A stretch of DNA of 64,000 nucleotides. Origin: Ensifer sp. BR816. Its GTDB lineage: Bacteria; Pseudomonadota; Alphaproteobacteria; Rhizobiales; Rhizobiaceae. Positions 1-8,080 of this stretch are shown here, piece after piece (position 1 is the first letter of the stretch; each line of letters starts with the position of its first letter). A model generated the notes under the pieces. The model was not told the DNA's origin, searched no databases, and saw only the letters and a list, made by a program, of their open reading frames with translations. A program made the translations under genes and the position numbers. The stretch lies in contig NZ_KB905372.1 in NCBI RefSeq assembly GCF_000378985.1, positions 153,184 through 217,183 on the forward strand, in the 5' to 3' direction.

Positions 1-69
1 CATGCCGCAGCGCATGTCCGTCACACCGCCCGCAATCCACACCTTCACACCAGCCGGAAAGGCGATCAT
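1..69 (-). CDS. tnpB: IS66 TnpB, N-terminal 23 codons (window edge)
   Basis: The start codon is at 69 and the gene runs off the left edge of the window. The visible residues (MIAFPAGVKVWIAGGVTDMR and on) are the typical N-terminus of the IS66 accessory protein TnpB (Orf2), in which a TDMR(C/K)G motif follows the first strand. The start overlaps the tnpA stop (ATGA), the usual IS66 coupling. TnpB is required for transposition of most IS66 elements, but its biochemical role is not established. Family assignment is firm although little sequence is seen. Confidence 0.85.
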   Translation of the reverse strand, partial: MIAFPAGVKVWIAGGVTDMRCGM

Positions 70-473
70 GACGCATCCAGAACCGGCAACAGCCGGGCGA
101 GAATGATCGGATCAAGCGACGCCGGGATTATCAACCGTCGACCGTTCGGCAGGCCGATCTCGATCCTTTTGTCATCTTCCGGCCGGGGCGGCGAGACCTT
201 CTCGCAAGATGCCGCCGCCGGTGACGAAATCGAAAGCGGCACGAAGCCCGTTGAAGCCGAACCGCTCAGAAGGCCACTACGGAACTCCCGACGCCAACGG
301 GTCAACAATGACCGCGACAAACCATATCGCCGCGCCGTCGCGGACCCCTGCCGAAAGCCTTGCAGGCTCTCCTCGACGATCCGAACCTTCTCTTCGTCCG
401 ACCAATCCCGCCGGCGACCAAGATCATCGGAGGAAAGGACCTCAATGGGGGAAATGATTGTAGCGCATGACAT
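66..473 (-). CDS. tnpA: IS66 TnpA (Orf1), DNA-binding accessory protein
   Basis: About 135 aa. The N-terminal half carries the helix-turn-helix typical of IS66/IS3 OrfA proteins (WSDEEKVRIVEES, then ARRYGLSRSLLTRWRREF). The C-terminal part ends with the family signature IGLPNGRRLIIPASLD. The start is uncertain; an upstream in-frame ATG exists at 494. With the tnpB fragment it belongs to an IS66 whose outer terminus is at 533, where the sequence ends in GGTTAC (inward GTAACCCTCCGCC). That insertion cut off the recombinase cassette on its right just after the second codon of the recombinase gene. Confidence 0.85.
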   Translation of the reverse strand: MSCATIISPIEVLSSDDLGRRRDWSDEEKVRIVEESLQGFRQGSATARRYGLSRSLLTRWRREFRSGLLSGSASTGFVPLSISSPAAASCEKVSPPRPEDDKRIEIGLPNGRRLIIPASLDPIILARLLPVLDAS

Positions 474-708
474 AAGCCATGGACTTAAAGCCAATCAGCA
501 AATCAGGGCAGACGGCCTTCGGCGGAGGGTTACGCTCATCGTTGAACTCCTCGACGACGAGGCCTGCGGCCTGCATCAGCAGGCAAGCCAGCGTTGAAAT
601 CGCCTTCTTGCGATCCTTGTCGCTCAGTCCGTCGAGCATCCGGGTTTTGAATATCAGGTCGAGCTGCCGGCCCGACGCCGGCACCAGCGTATTGCGGGAT
701 CTCATCAT
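442..708 (-). CDS. Cassette protein B, small recombinase-associated protein (3' end replaced)
   Basis: The start at 708 is preceded by a perfect AGGAGG Shine-Dalgarno with 4-nt spacing. The conserved core is SGRQLDLIF, LDGLSD.DRKKAISTLA and LMQAAGLVVEE, about half identical to the protein at 60208-60387. It is predicted helical and its function is unknown. After position 534 the frame continues into inserted IS66 DNA, so the last 30 residues are not native. The gene lies inside the tail of gene A in a different frame, an arrangement repeated in cassette 2. Confidence 0.6.
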   Translation of the reverse strand: MMRSRNTLVPASGRQLDLIFKTRMLDGLSDKDRKKAISTLACLLMQAAGLVVEEFNDERNPPPKAVCPDLLIGFKSMAYVMRYNHFPH

Positions 709-1015
709 GGTCCTCCTGAGTGATTCTACGTCCACTTCGGAAGGGTGCCGCTTTGCTGCCGCCAGAGACCAGCCTGTTCAATTCGATTAGCGTCGCAAGA
801 TCGACGCGTGGCGTTCCCATGGTCATACCGCGGCAAACCAAGGGATCGATCATCCACCCTGAGATCGCGATCACGACACCTGTCGGCCCCAGAACCTTCA
901 AAAACCGGCCTGTCGCTCGTTCTTCAACACGGCGAATGGAAACCCTCTGGCCAAAATAAGGATGCCAGCGATAAAGAACCTCAACTTCATCGCCGACATG
1001 GGCAGAATGAACGGG
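534..1015 (-). mobile_element. Recombinase cassette 1, truncated, inserted in IS66 tnpC
   Basis: A truncated copy of the three-gene cassette also seen at 59898-60669: a HPYFG-motif protein, a small protein, and the first two codons (ATGAGC at 534-539, minus strand) of a serine recombinase. Its outer end, 995-1015, is identical base for base to 59898-59918 read in reverse complement. Beyond that end (1016 onward) lies the C-terminal coding part of an IS66 tnpC, in the opposite orientation to the cassette genes. The recombinase body was removed by the IS66 at 1-533. Confidence 0.7.
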
Positions 1016-1024
1016 GCATTGCAA
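536..1024 (-). CDS. Cassette protein A (HPYFG-motif, recombinase-associated)
   Basis: The 162-codon frame begins with TTG at 1024. The conserved part covers the first 90 residues: VHSAHVG, YRWHPYFG, RRVE, RATGRF, then a WM.DP.VC.GMT block. It is clearly homologous to the protein at 59874-60377, and more distantly to the one at 18507-18836 (HPLFG, WTD, DPEVV). I believe this corresponds to the uncharacterised family annotated DUF5372 beside rhizobial recombinases, but could not check. The stop overlaps the recombinase start as ATGA. The cassette itself offers no ATG/GTG/TTG before the conserved region; the TTG used here comes from flanking IS66 DNA. The last 60 codons overlap cassette gene B in another frame. 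Confidence 0.6.
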   Translation of the reverse strand: MQCPVHSAHVGDEVEVLYRWHPYFGQRVSIRRVEERATGRFLKVLGPTGVVIAISGWMIDPLVCRGMTMGTPRVDLATLIELNRLVSGGSKAAPFRSGRRITQEDHDEIPQYAGAGVGPAARPDIQNPDARRTERQGSQEGDFNAGLPADAGRRPRRRGVQR

Positions 1025-1233
1025 CTGGAAGAAAGAGTTGGCTGTTCAGTGACACCGTCGATGGAGCAAGAGCCAGCGCCGTTGTCTACAGCATCATGCT
1101 GACCTGCCGGGCTTGCGGCATAGAACCCTTGGCCTACTTGCGCTACGTCCTCACCGAATTGCCTCAGCGCGACGGCGACGCAGACATCTCTGACCTCCTG
1201 CCATTCAACTTTCCAAAGGCCCTAGCGGCCTGA
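1016..1233 (+). pseudogene. tnpC: IS66 tnpC C-terminal fragment (older copy)
   Basis: Encodes the last 70 residues of an IS66 transposase (IATGRKSWLF, SAVVYSIMLTCRACGIEP, DISDLLPFNF), very similar to the C-terminus at 11160-11384. The 5' part was displaced when cassette 1 entered directly before the codons for IATGRK. The right end of this older element is not here: it continues at 11442-11462 (ending GAGCGCTTAC), because a second IS66 of the same subtype inserted between its stop codon and its terminal repeat. Confidence 0.85.
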
Positions 1234-1323
1234 TCCGATGCACCCGTCTGATAGCGATCCACGTCAAATGGGCCACGTCAACGGTAAGCGCACAATTCCC
1301 TGCACCTGTTCATTGAAAAGCGA

Positions 1324-1803
1324 ATGAGGGATTCTGTGTCCACAACGGAGACTGTGGACATAATGGCATTGGATATCTTGAATGGATCAGGGGCTCTTCG
1401 GGCTGTGAAGGTTCTTGCGAACGGGAAGCGGCGTTTCGATCCCGTCGAGAAAGACCGCCTGATCGACGCGGCAATGAAGCCCGGGGTATCGGTCGCCCGT
1501 CTGGCACTCGCGCACGGGGTCAATGCCAATCAGTTACGCAACTGGGTGAAGCTTCGCCGAGATGGGCAGGCCCAGGGTGCTTTGACGGTTGTTGCAGGGC
1601 AGGAAACGTCGGCCTTTGTTCCGGTGGTTGCAGCGTCGCCGATTGCGCGGCAGCCCGACATGCCGGCCCGGCCATCCTTGGCAGGAATGCGGCTGATGGC
1701 GTCTTTGCCAAATGGTGTGCGGCTTGAGCTTGAGAATGTGGATGAGCGGGCCCTTTCCGCGATGATCGACGTTCTGGGGCGGTGCAATGTTCCGGCTGGC
1801 TGA
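1324..1803 (+). CDS. tnpA: IS66 TnpA (Orf1)
   Basis: 159 aa. It has an N-terminal helix-turn-helix (RFDPVEKDRLIDAAMKPGVS, then ALAHGVNANQLRNWVKLRR) and the C-terminal MASLPNGVRLELEN motif of IS66 Orf1. It is first in the tnpA-tnpB-tnpC order and overlaps tnpB by 17 nt in another frame. An alternative start is the ATG at 1363. It is intact as read. Confidence 0.9.
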   Translation: MRDSVSTTETVDIMALDILNGSGALRAVKVLANGKRRFDPVEKDRLIDAAMKPGVSVARLALAHGVNANQLRNWVKLRRDGQAQGALTVVAGQETSAFVPVVAASPIARQPDMPARPSLAGMRLMASLPNGVRLELENVDERALSAMIDVLGRCNVPAG

Positions 1804-2140
1804 CGATCTTCGTGTCTATCTTCACCGGGACCCGATCGACTTTCGTGCGGGGATCAACAGCCTGGCGATCCTGGTCGAGCAGTCGATGGGCCTGAGCCCG
1901 TTCGAGCGTGCTGTCTTCGTCTTTTGCAACCGCCGGCGCACCCGGATGAAGCTCCTGTTCTTCGAGCGGTCAGGGTTCGTGCTCGTATTGAAAGCCTTGT
2001 CCGAAGACCGGTTTCGCTGGCCCCGCCGCGAGGCGCCGGTCGTGACGCTCGATACCGAACAGTTGCGCTGGCTGCTTGACGGCATCGATCTCGACGCGAT
2101 GGTGCGCCATCCTGTTCGGCAATATGAGTTTGTCGGCTGA
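1787..2140 (+). CDS. tnpB: IS66 TnpB (Orf2)
   Basis: 117 aa, the normal length. Diagnostic stretches are LRVYLHRDPIDFRAGINSLA, FVFCNRRRTRMKLLFFERSGF, RFRWPRREA and the C-terminal LRWLLDGIDLD. Its start overlaps tnpA, and tnpC begins 41 nt downstream. No damage is seen. Confidence 0.92.
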   Translation: MFRLADDLRVYLHRDPIDFRAGINSLAILVEQSMGLSPFERAVFVFCNRRRTRMKLLFFERSGFVLVLKALSEDRFRWPRREAPVVTLDTEQLRWLLDGIDLDAMVRHPVRQYEFVG

Positions 2141-2971
2141 AGGCTGTTGACGCAGCGGGGCGGCTCAGATTCAAAGCTACGATGACACGAGCCGGCACCC
2201 CTGATGTTGCGGAACTGATGGCGCTTCTGGCGGCGAATGCTGCCGAGAACGCCGCGCTGCGGGCTGAGAGGGACGCCCTTGAGCAGCGTGTCTTCAAGCT
2301 CGAGGAAGAACTGGCGCTTGCACAACTGCATCGTTTTGCGCCGCGCAGCGAAAAGCATATGGATCGCGTCTTCAACGAAGCCGAGAACGCCGCTCTCGAG
2401 GCCGATGCTGATGAGGGCTTGGCCGACTGTGACGAGACCGACGCCACTGAGCTTCCCGACACGGGATTGCCAGAGGTGGAAACGCCCGAAGGCCGCAAGC
2501 GCGGGCGTAAACCTCTTCCGGCAAATTTGCCACGCCAACGCGTTGAATATGACCTTGCCGACGATCAGAAGACCTGTCCGTGCTGCCGCCATCCGTTGCA
2601 TCGCATGGGCGAACTCGTCACCGAGCAGCTGCATATCGAGGTGAAGGCCACGGTGCTGCAGAATGCCCGGGCCAAGTATGCTTGCCGCAACTGCGAGCGC
2701 ACCGATATCAGCACTCCCGTTATCATCGCGCCGATGCCCGCACAGCCCTTGCCGGGCAGTATTGCCACGGCCTCGACGCTGGCCTTTGCTCTTGTTCATA
2801 AATATGTCGACGGCACACCGCTCTATCGCCTGGTGTCAGTACCGGAGCAATACTCCCCAATAGTGCCGTTTGAATCTTCCCCAAGTGCTGCGGTTGCCGG
2901 TCTTCCGGGGCGCGCCCCGGAAGACCGGCGGCGCATCATCGCTGATATTCCTTCCGATGGTCGGAAGGGGG

Positions 2972-4237
2972 ATGTTGGTGATCAAGCTGAGGGAGACGAT
3001 CATGATCCTGGATCTGCATCAGCAGGGGCTGACGGTGTCGGCTATTTCCAGAGAAACAGGCATCGATCGCAAGACGGTGCGCAAATATATTGAGCGGGGC
3101 CTTGAGGCTCCGGCTTATGGACCGAGAAAGCCTCGCGCGACGGTTATCGATCCGTTCGCTTCATACCTGCGGGAGCGGGTGAAGACCTATCCCGGCCTCA
3201 CCGGCAGTCGTCTGCTTCGAGAACTCCGAGATCGAGGTTATAACGGCGGTTACACCGCCGTCACGGATTTTCTCCGTGATGTGCGGCCTCCGGCTAACCA
3301 GGGTTTTGAAGTTCGTTTCGAGACGCCACCTGGCGACCAAGCTCAGGTCGATTTCGCCCAGTTTCATGTCGTCTTCACCGACGAGCCGATGACGCCACGG
3401 ATCGTCTGGTTATTCTCGATGGTGTTGGGTCACAGCCGCCTTATCTGGGCTCGTTTCGTCATGCATCAGAACCTGCCGACCGTCCTGCGTTGCCACATCG
3501 CCGCTTTCGAGGCGATTGGTGGTGCGCCGCGGGAGGTGCTTTACGACCGGATGAAGACTGCCGTCATCGGCGAAGGTCAGACAGAGGGCATCATCTACAA
3601 CCGTGCTCTCATCGATCTGGCCCGCCACTATGGATTCCATCCCAAAGCATGCAAGGCGTACCGAGCCAAGACAAAGGGCAAGGTCGAGCGGCCGTTTCGC
3701 TATATCCGTGAAGACTTCTTCCTCGCCCGTTCGTTCCGCAATCTCGACGACATGAACGCCCAGCTCCGGCACTGGCTAGACACCGTCGCCAATCCAAGGA
3801 AGCACGCCACGACCCAGCGGGTCGTCAACGAGGCCTTCGCCGAGGAACGACCGCATTTGCGACCACTACCGCTGGCACCGTTCAAATCCGTTCTGAAGCT
3901 GGAACGCCGCGTCTCTCGGGAGGGCATGGTCAGTGTCGGTGGCAATACCTACAGCGTACCGGATGCGACCCGCAGCCGAATGGTGGAAGTCCATTCTCTC
4001 GCCGACGAGGTCCGCATCTTTGAGAATGGCATCTTGATCGCGGCTCATCTTGTGTTGGAAGGCCGCAAACAGCGCCGCATCCATCCCGATCATCGACGAT
4101 CGATGTCATCACCACACCGGTCCAGAACACGGGATGAATCGCATGTCGTCAAACCCGCCGGCGACACCGTGTTGCAGCGGTCGCTCGCCTTCTATGACGC
4201 CGTCGGCAAGGTTCTGGCGCAGGAGAACCGCCCATGA
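2972..4237 (+). CDS. istA: IS21-family transposase IstA
   Basis: The chosen start at 2972 gives 421 aa beginning MLVIKLRETIMILDLHQQG; a longer frame opens at 2870 without a better start signal. The N-terminal helix-turn-helix is SAISRETGIDRKTVRKYIERG. The DDE integrase core follows, with D in PPGDQAQVDFAQF, D in VLYDRMKTAV and E in KTKGKVERPFRYIREDFF. The C-terminal beta-rich domain (VSVGGNTYSVPD) is present. The stop overlaps the istB start by 4 nt (ATGA), the usual translational coupling. Confidence 0.93.
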   Translation: MLVIKLRETIMILDLHQQGLTVSAISRETGIDRKTVRKYIERGLEAPAYGPRKPRATVIDPFASYLRERVKTYPGLTGSRLLRELRDRGYNGGYTAVTDFLRDVRPPANQGFEVRFETPPGDQAQVDFAQFHVVFTDEPMTPRIVWLFSMVLGHSRLIWARFVMHQNLPTVLRCHIAAFEAIGGAPREVLYDRMKTAVIGEGQTEGIIYNRALIDLARHYGFHPKACKAYRAKTKGKVERPFRYIREDFFLARSFRNLDDMNAQLRHWLDTVANPRKHATTQRVVNEAFAEERPHLRPLPLAPFKSVLKLERRVSREGMVSVGGNTYSVPDATRSRMVEVHSLADEVRIFENGILIAAHLVLEGRKQRRIHPDHRRSMSSPHRSRTRDESHVVKPAGDTVLQRSLAFYDAVGKVLAQENRP

Positions 4238-4728
4238 GCGCGGCCCTCGATGCCACTCCGTCCATGATCGACCGTATTCGCCATGATCTTGTGGGCCTGA
4301 AGATGCCACGGGCATTGGAAGCACTCGACCATGTTGTGCGACGCCTCGAACACGGCGAGCTATCTGCCCTCGAAGCGATCGATATCCTCCTTTCCGAGGA
4401 GCTGACGCTGCGCGAGAACAGCCGCATCAAAACAGCGCTGCGAATGGGCAGGCTTGCGACGATCAAGACGCTCGCCGGTTTCGACTTTACCTTCCAGCCT
4501 TCGCTCGACCGAGACCGCATCTTCACCCTGGCGCAGCTCGGCTTCGTCGATCGTCACGAGGCCGTCCATTTCCTCGGCCTGCGTATTCCGACGAAGCCGG
4601 CCAGTGATTCCAATCAATCACCGGCCACCCATTCCGATTTCATTCCGGCCGGGGTTCCGATTTGAAGCCGGCCACCTTTGGACATCACCTGGGTCGTTGT
4701 TGAGGTTTGGTTCGAGTTTCGTTTCGGG

Positions 4729-5484
4729 TCAAGCCTGAGCGTTTTCCGGCATGGCGATGGGGCGCTGTTTTCGCATGCTCTCGCCGGTCAGCTCGATGCG
4801 GTAGGCGTTGTGAACGAGGCGATCGAGGATGGCGTCGGCGATGGTGGGATTTCCGACGATCTCGTACCATTGATCGACGGGAACCTGGCTGGTGACGATG
4901 GTCGAGCGCCGCTCGTAGCGGTCCTCGATGATCTCGAGGAGGTCACGGCGCTGATCGTCGGTGAGTTTTTCGGGGCCCCAGTCGTCGAGGATGAGCAGGT
5001 CGGTCCGGGCCAGCGCCTTCAGCATCCTGGCATATCGGCCGTCGCCCCTTGCCAGGGCAAGGGCGGCGAAGAGCCGTGGCGCGCGATGATAGGCGACGGA
5101 GAAGTCCTCGCGGCATGCCTTGTGGCCCAGCGCACAGGCAAGCCAGCTCTTGCCGACACCGGCCGGGCCGGTCAACAGGAGCCCATGTCGCTGGCGGATC
5201 CAGTCGCAGCCAGCGAGCTTGAGGAACAGGGAGCGGTCGAGGCCGCGCTCGGCGCGGAAGTCGACATCCTCGACCTGCGCATCATGACGAAGTCTGGCGG
5301 CACGGGCACGGGCCTCGAAGCGCTTCTGGCGTCGCAATGTCGATTCCTGCTCGAGCAGGATGGCGAGCCATTCGCCATGATCGAGGGTGCGCGCTTCCGG
5401 CTGGACGTCGAGGTCCTGGAAGCCTTTTGCCATGCCGTGCAGGCCAAGATCGCGCAGCATGTCGAGAGTGGGATGGGTCAGCAT
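4729..5484 (-). CDS. istB: IS21-family IstB ATPase
   Basis: 251 aa from the ATG at 5484, with AGGAGATAAAGATC upstream on the coding strand as ribosome-binding region. Walker A is LLLTGPAGVGKSWLACALG; Walker B is TDLLILDDWGPEKL. The C-terminal region (NPTIADAILDRLVHNAYRIE) is the family signature. It is downstream of istA with a 13-nt gap. It appears complete. Confidence 0.93.
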   Translation of the reverse strand: MLTHPTLDMLRDLGLHGMAKGFQDLDVQPEARTLDHGEWLAILLEQESTLRRQKRFEARARAARLRHDAQVEDVDFRAERGLDRSLFLKLAGCDWIRQRHGLLLTGPAGVGKSWLACALGHKACREDFSVAYHRAPRLFAALALARGDGRYARMLKALARTDLLILDDWGPEKLTDDQRRDLLEIIEDRYERRSTIVTSQVPVDQWYEIVGNPTIADAILDRLVHNAYRIELTGESMRKQRPIAMPENAQA

Positions 5485-5497
5485 GATCTTTATCTCC

Positions 5498-7033
5498 TCA
5501 ATGGAAGTAGCCGGGTCCACGCAGATTGGCGTGGTCGATGATGGCGCCGGGACTGCCGGCAGGCTGGGCGGCCTTGTGATTGGCGATGAGAGCGGCAATG
5601 CTCTTGCAGGTCAGCCCGCCGATCTCGACGGCGCGGGCCGACACCGCCTCGGCGCGATCACGACTGAGGTCGCGATAAAGCCGCAGGATGCCCAGGCATG
5701 TTCTGAAGCCCTGCTCGGGATGAGGGCGGCTGGCCAGAATGGCGATGATCAGCCCCTCGGTCTGCGGCCCGATCGAAGTCGCCCACCGGCGGAAGCGTGC
5801 CGGCGTCCACTCGGCATAGCGGCGGTGGGAACTGGGCATGTGCTCAGGGTTCGTGCCGTAACGGCGTCCGCCATGGCGGCGCTGATGAACGGCGATGCGC
5901 TCGCCGCGGTGGAATATCTCGATCGTCCTGGCCGTGGCGCGGATGTCGACCTGCTGGCGGATGAGGCCATGCGGCACGGAATAGAAGAACGCCTTGAACT
6001 CGACATGATAGTCGGTGGCGACGCGGGCCAGACGCCATTCGGCGAACTCGTAGTCCTTCTCCGGCAGGCTGGCCAGCGCTGGTCGTTCCACGGTCTCGAA
6101 CAGATGACGACGGCTGACGCCGAGACGGCGCATGACATGGTCGTTGATGCGATCGAGCGCCCCGGCAATCGCGGCATTGGCCTCGGCCAGCGAGAAGAAG
6201 GTCTGCCGGCGCAGCCGGCCGAGAATGCAGGTCTGGGCGAAGCGCACGCCGTTCTCCACCTTGGCCTTGTCCTTCGGCCGCCGCGGCCGGGCCGGCAGAA
6301 CGCCAACGCCATAATGGGAGGCCATCATGCCGTAGCTGCGGTTGATCTCCGGGTCGTAGAAGGAGGCGTGGTTGACGCCAGACTTCAGATTGTCGGGGAC
6401 GATGAGGCGCGGGACGCCACCGAAGAAGCTGAACATGCGCACATGCGCGCCGATCCAGTCCGGCAGCGCCTGCGTCCAGGTCGCTTCCGCATAGGTGTAA
6501 CCGGAGGCGCCTAGGACGCCGACGAAGATCTCCGCCTCGCGAACCTCGCCCGTCAACGGATCGACGATGGCGAGCTTCTTGCCGGAATAATCCACGAAGA
6601 CCTTGTCGCCGGCGATATGCTCCTGGCGCATCGTCGGCGACAGCCGCTTCTCGAAGCCGCGAAACAGGTCGCAGAAACGGCTGTAGCCGTAGCCGCCGGG
6701 ATGAACGGCGCGGTACTCCTCCCACAGCAGCATCAGCGTAACGCCGGGCTTCTTCAACTCCAGCGCCAGGTCCGCCCAGTTCGGTTCCGGCAGCCGGCGC
6801 AGGCCCTGGTTCACACCGGCGCGAGCGAATAGCCGGTTCTCCAGAGCGTCGTCGGTCAGGTCGCCAGGAAGCGGCCAGCTCAATCCTGAAGCCGCCGCCC
6901 GCTGCAGATTATCCTGCACGGTGCTGCGCGCGATCCCCAGCCTCTGTGCGATCTCGCGGGCGCTGGTTCCGTCACCGGCAAGCCGCAGCATCTGTCGTAG
7001 TTGTCTCATGGTCAGCCTTCTCTTTGCCGGCAT
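5498..7033 (-). CDS. istA: IS21-family transposase IstA
   Basis: 511 aa from the ATG at 7033 (MPAKRRLTMRQLRQ); an in-frame ATG at 7063 would add ten residues. The N-terminal double helix-turn-helix is SAREIAQRLGIARSTVQDNL. The integrase core has GDKVFVDYSGKKLAI, RLIVPDNLKSGVN and DKAKVENGVRFAQT, supplying the D, D and E. The C-terminal HRRYAEWTPARFRRWATSIG block marks the long IstA subgroup. Confidence 0.92.
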   Translation of the reverse strand: MPAKRRLTMRQLRQMLRLAGDGTSAREIAQRLGIARSTVQDNLQRAAASGLSWPLPGDLTDDALENRLFARAGVNQGLRRLPEPNWADLALELKKPGVTLMLLWEEYRAVHPGGYGYSRFCDLFRGFEKRLSPTMRQEHIAGDKVFVDYSGKKLAIVDPLTGEVREAEIFVGVLGASGYTYAEATWTQALPDWIGAHVRMFSFFGGVPRLIVPDNLKSGVNHASFYDPEINRSYGMMASHYGVGVLPARPRRPKDKAKVENGVRFAQTCILGRLRRQTFFSLAEANAAIAGALDRINDHVMRRLGVSRRHLFETVERPALASLPEKDYEFAEWRLARVATDYHVEFKAFFYSVPHGLIRQQVDIRATARTIEIFHRGERIAVHQRRHGGRRYGTNPEHMPSSHRRYAEWTPARFRRWATSIGPQTEGLIIAILASRPHPEQGFRTCLGILRLYRDLSRDRAEAVSARAVEIGGLTCKSIAALIANHKAAQPAGSPGAIIDHANLRGPGYFH

Positions 7034-8080
7034 TACGCGTCCCTTGTTCAAAAGGACCGTCATGCCAAAGTTGCTGACCCAGGTGCTCTTGCTCAGGCCC
7101 TCAAAGTGGCCGGATATTGATCGGAATGGTGGCCGGCTTCACGTCGGAATGGTGGCCGACTTCAAGTTGGAATGCCTGGCCGGATTACGTCGGAATCCGC
7201 ACTCGGCCCACCGGGAACGGGTAAAAGTCATCTCGCCACCGCGCTCGGTGTCGAAGCCGTCAAGGCTGGAAAGAGCGTCTACTTCACGACGCTCGCCGAC
7301 CTCATCGGCTCGCTGGCCCGTTCCGAACGCGAGGGTCGGCTGCAGGAGCGCATTCGCTTCTTCTGCAGGCCGAGTCTGCTGATCGTCGACGAGATCGGCT
7401 ACCTCCCCGTCGTCCAGGGCGGCGGCAATCTGTTCTTCCAGCTCGTCAATGCCCGTTATGAACGCGGCGCCATGATCCTGACGTCAAACCGTGGCTTTGC
7501 AGAATGGGGCGATGTTTTTGGCGACCCTGTCGTAGCGACGGCGCTGCTCGACAGACTTCTTCATCATGCCGTCGTCGTGCAGATTGAAGGATCCAGTTAC
7601 CGGCTCCGGCAGCACGCCGAACTCATGCCGGAGCATGTCCGCTCTAAAGCCCTCATCGCGCCGCCAGCATTCGCTCCACCACAAAAGCCGCGGGGCCGGC
7701 CGCCGAAAAATTCTCAATTCGCCCTCGCGTCCACGTCGGCATAAGTGGGGAATTTTACTTCGGCGCTTCTGAGGAAAATTCACGCGGCATTGACACCTGG
7801 CACAGGCCTTCGAGCGCGCTGGCGTCCCTGTCAGCCGTGGTGCTCTTGGCCATTGGGTGATCGGCTCCAGCGAAAAGCACCTCGTTCACATCTACAATGC
7901 ACTGAAGCAGCGGCTCCTGTCGCAGAACGTCATTCACGGTGACGAGACCACGGTGCAGGTGCTGAAGGAAAAGGTGCGCGCTTCGCAAAAGTTGGACAGG
8001 ATTTCCGCCAATTCCCGGACAGCAGTTTCACTAAAGTCCGGACAGTTTGACGAGGTTGGTCCTCGGCAGCCTGGTTTCTG

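Larger units (their letters stand above)
1..533 (-). mobile_element. Partial IS66-family element (tnpA side)
   Basis: Contains tnpB (partial) and tnpA reading leftwards; tnpC would lie outside the window. The terminus is placed at 533 because IS66 ends begin GTAA/GTGA, and here the inward-reading end is GTAACCCTCCGCCGAAGG. Immediately beyond it the recombinase cassette resumes at GCTCAT. The 8-bp target duplication cannot be checked because the other end is not present. Confidence 0.65.
4580..7201 (-). mobile_element. IS21-family element inserted in istB
   Basis: 2622 bp. The ends are TGCGTATTCCGACG (left) and TGCGGATTCCGACG (inward from 7201), with further ATTCC/GGCC repeats in the terminal 70 bp, as is usual for IS21. 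It is flanked by a 7-bp duplication CTCGGCC (4573-4579 and 7202-7208). It encodes istA and istB leftwards, both apparently intact, so it may be active. Confidence 0.93.
4234..7744 (+). pseudogene. istB: IS21 IstB ATPase, interrupted by a second IS21
   Basis: The two parts, 4234-4579 and 7209-7744, join to 882 nt (293 aa) with no frame change. The break falls in the Walker A motif: VHFLG is upstream, and PPGTGKSHLATALG is downstream. Walker B (SLLIVDEIGYLPV) and sensor 1 (LTSNRGFAEW) are in the second part. IstB is the AAA+ helper that loads IstA on target DNA. The insertion therefore disables transposition of the host IS21 unless a partner supplies IstB. Confidence 0.93.
2834..7795 (+). mobile_element. 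IS21-family element inserted in IS66 tnpC (itself interrupted)
   Basis: The left end is TGTCAGTACCG at 2834 and the right end is the inverse (TGTCAATGCCG inward from 7795). A 5-bp direct duplication CCTGG flanks it. It encodes istA and a split istB on the plus strand. Without the 2622-bp IS21 inside it and the 7-bp duplication, it is 2333 bp, normal for IS21. Excision restores the tnpC frame exactly (LYRLAQAFERAG). Confidence 0.92.

Noticed and set aside
4678..5541. Long plus-strand ORFs opposite the inner istB and istA genes (also 5387-6514, 8848-9759)
   Set aside because: They are antisense shadows of G/C-rich IS21 genes; they have no family motifs, while the minus-strand frames are complete IstA/IstB.
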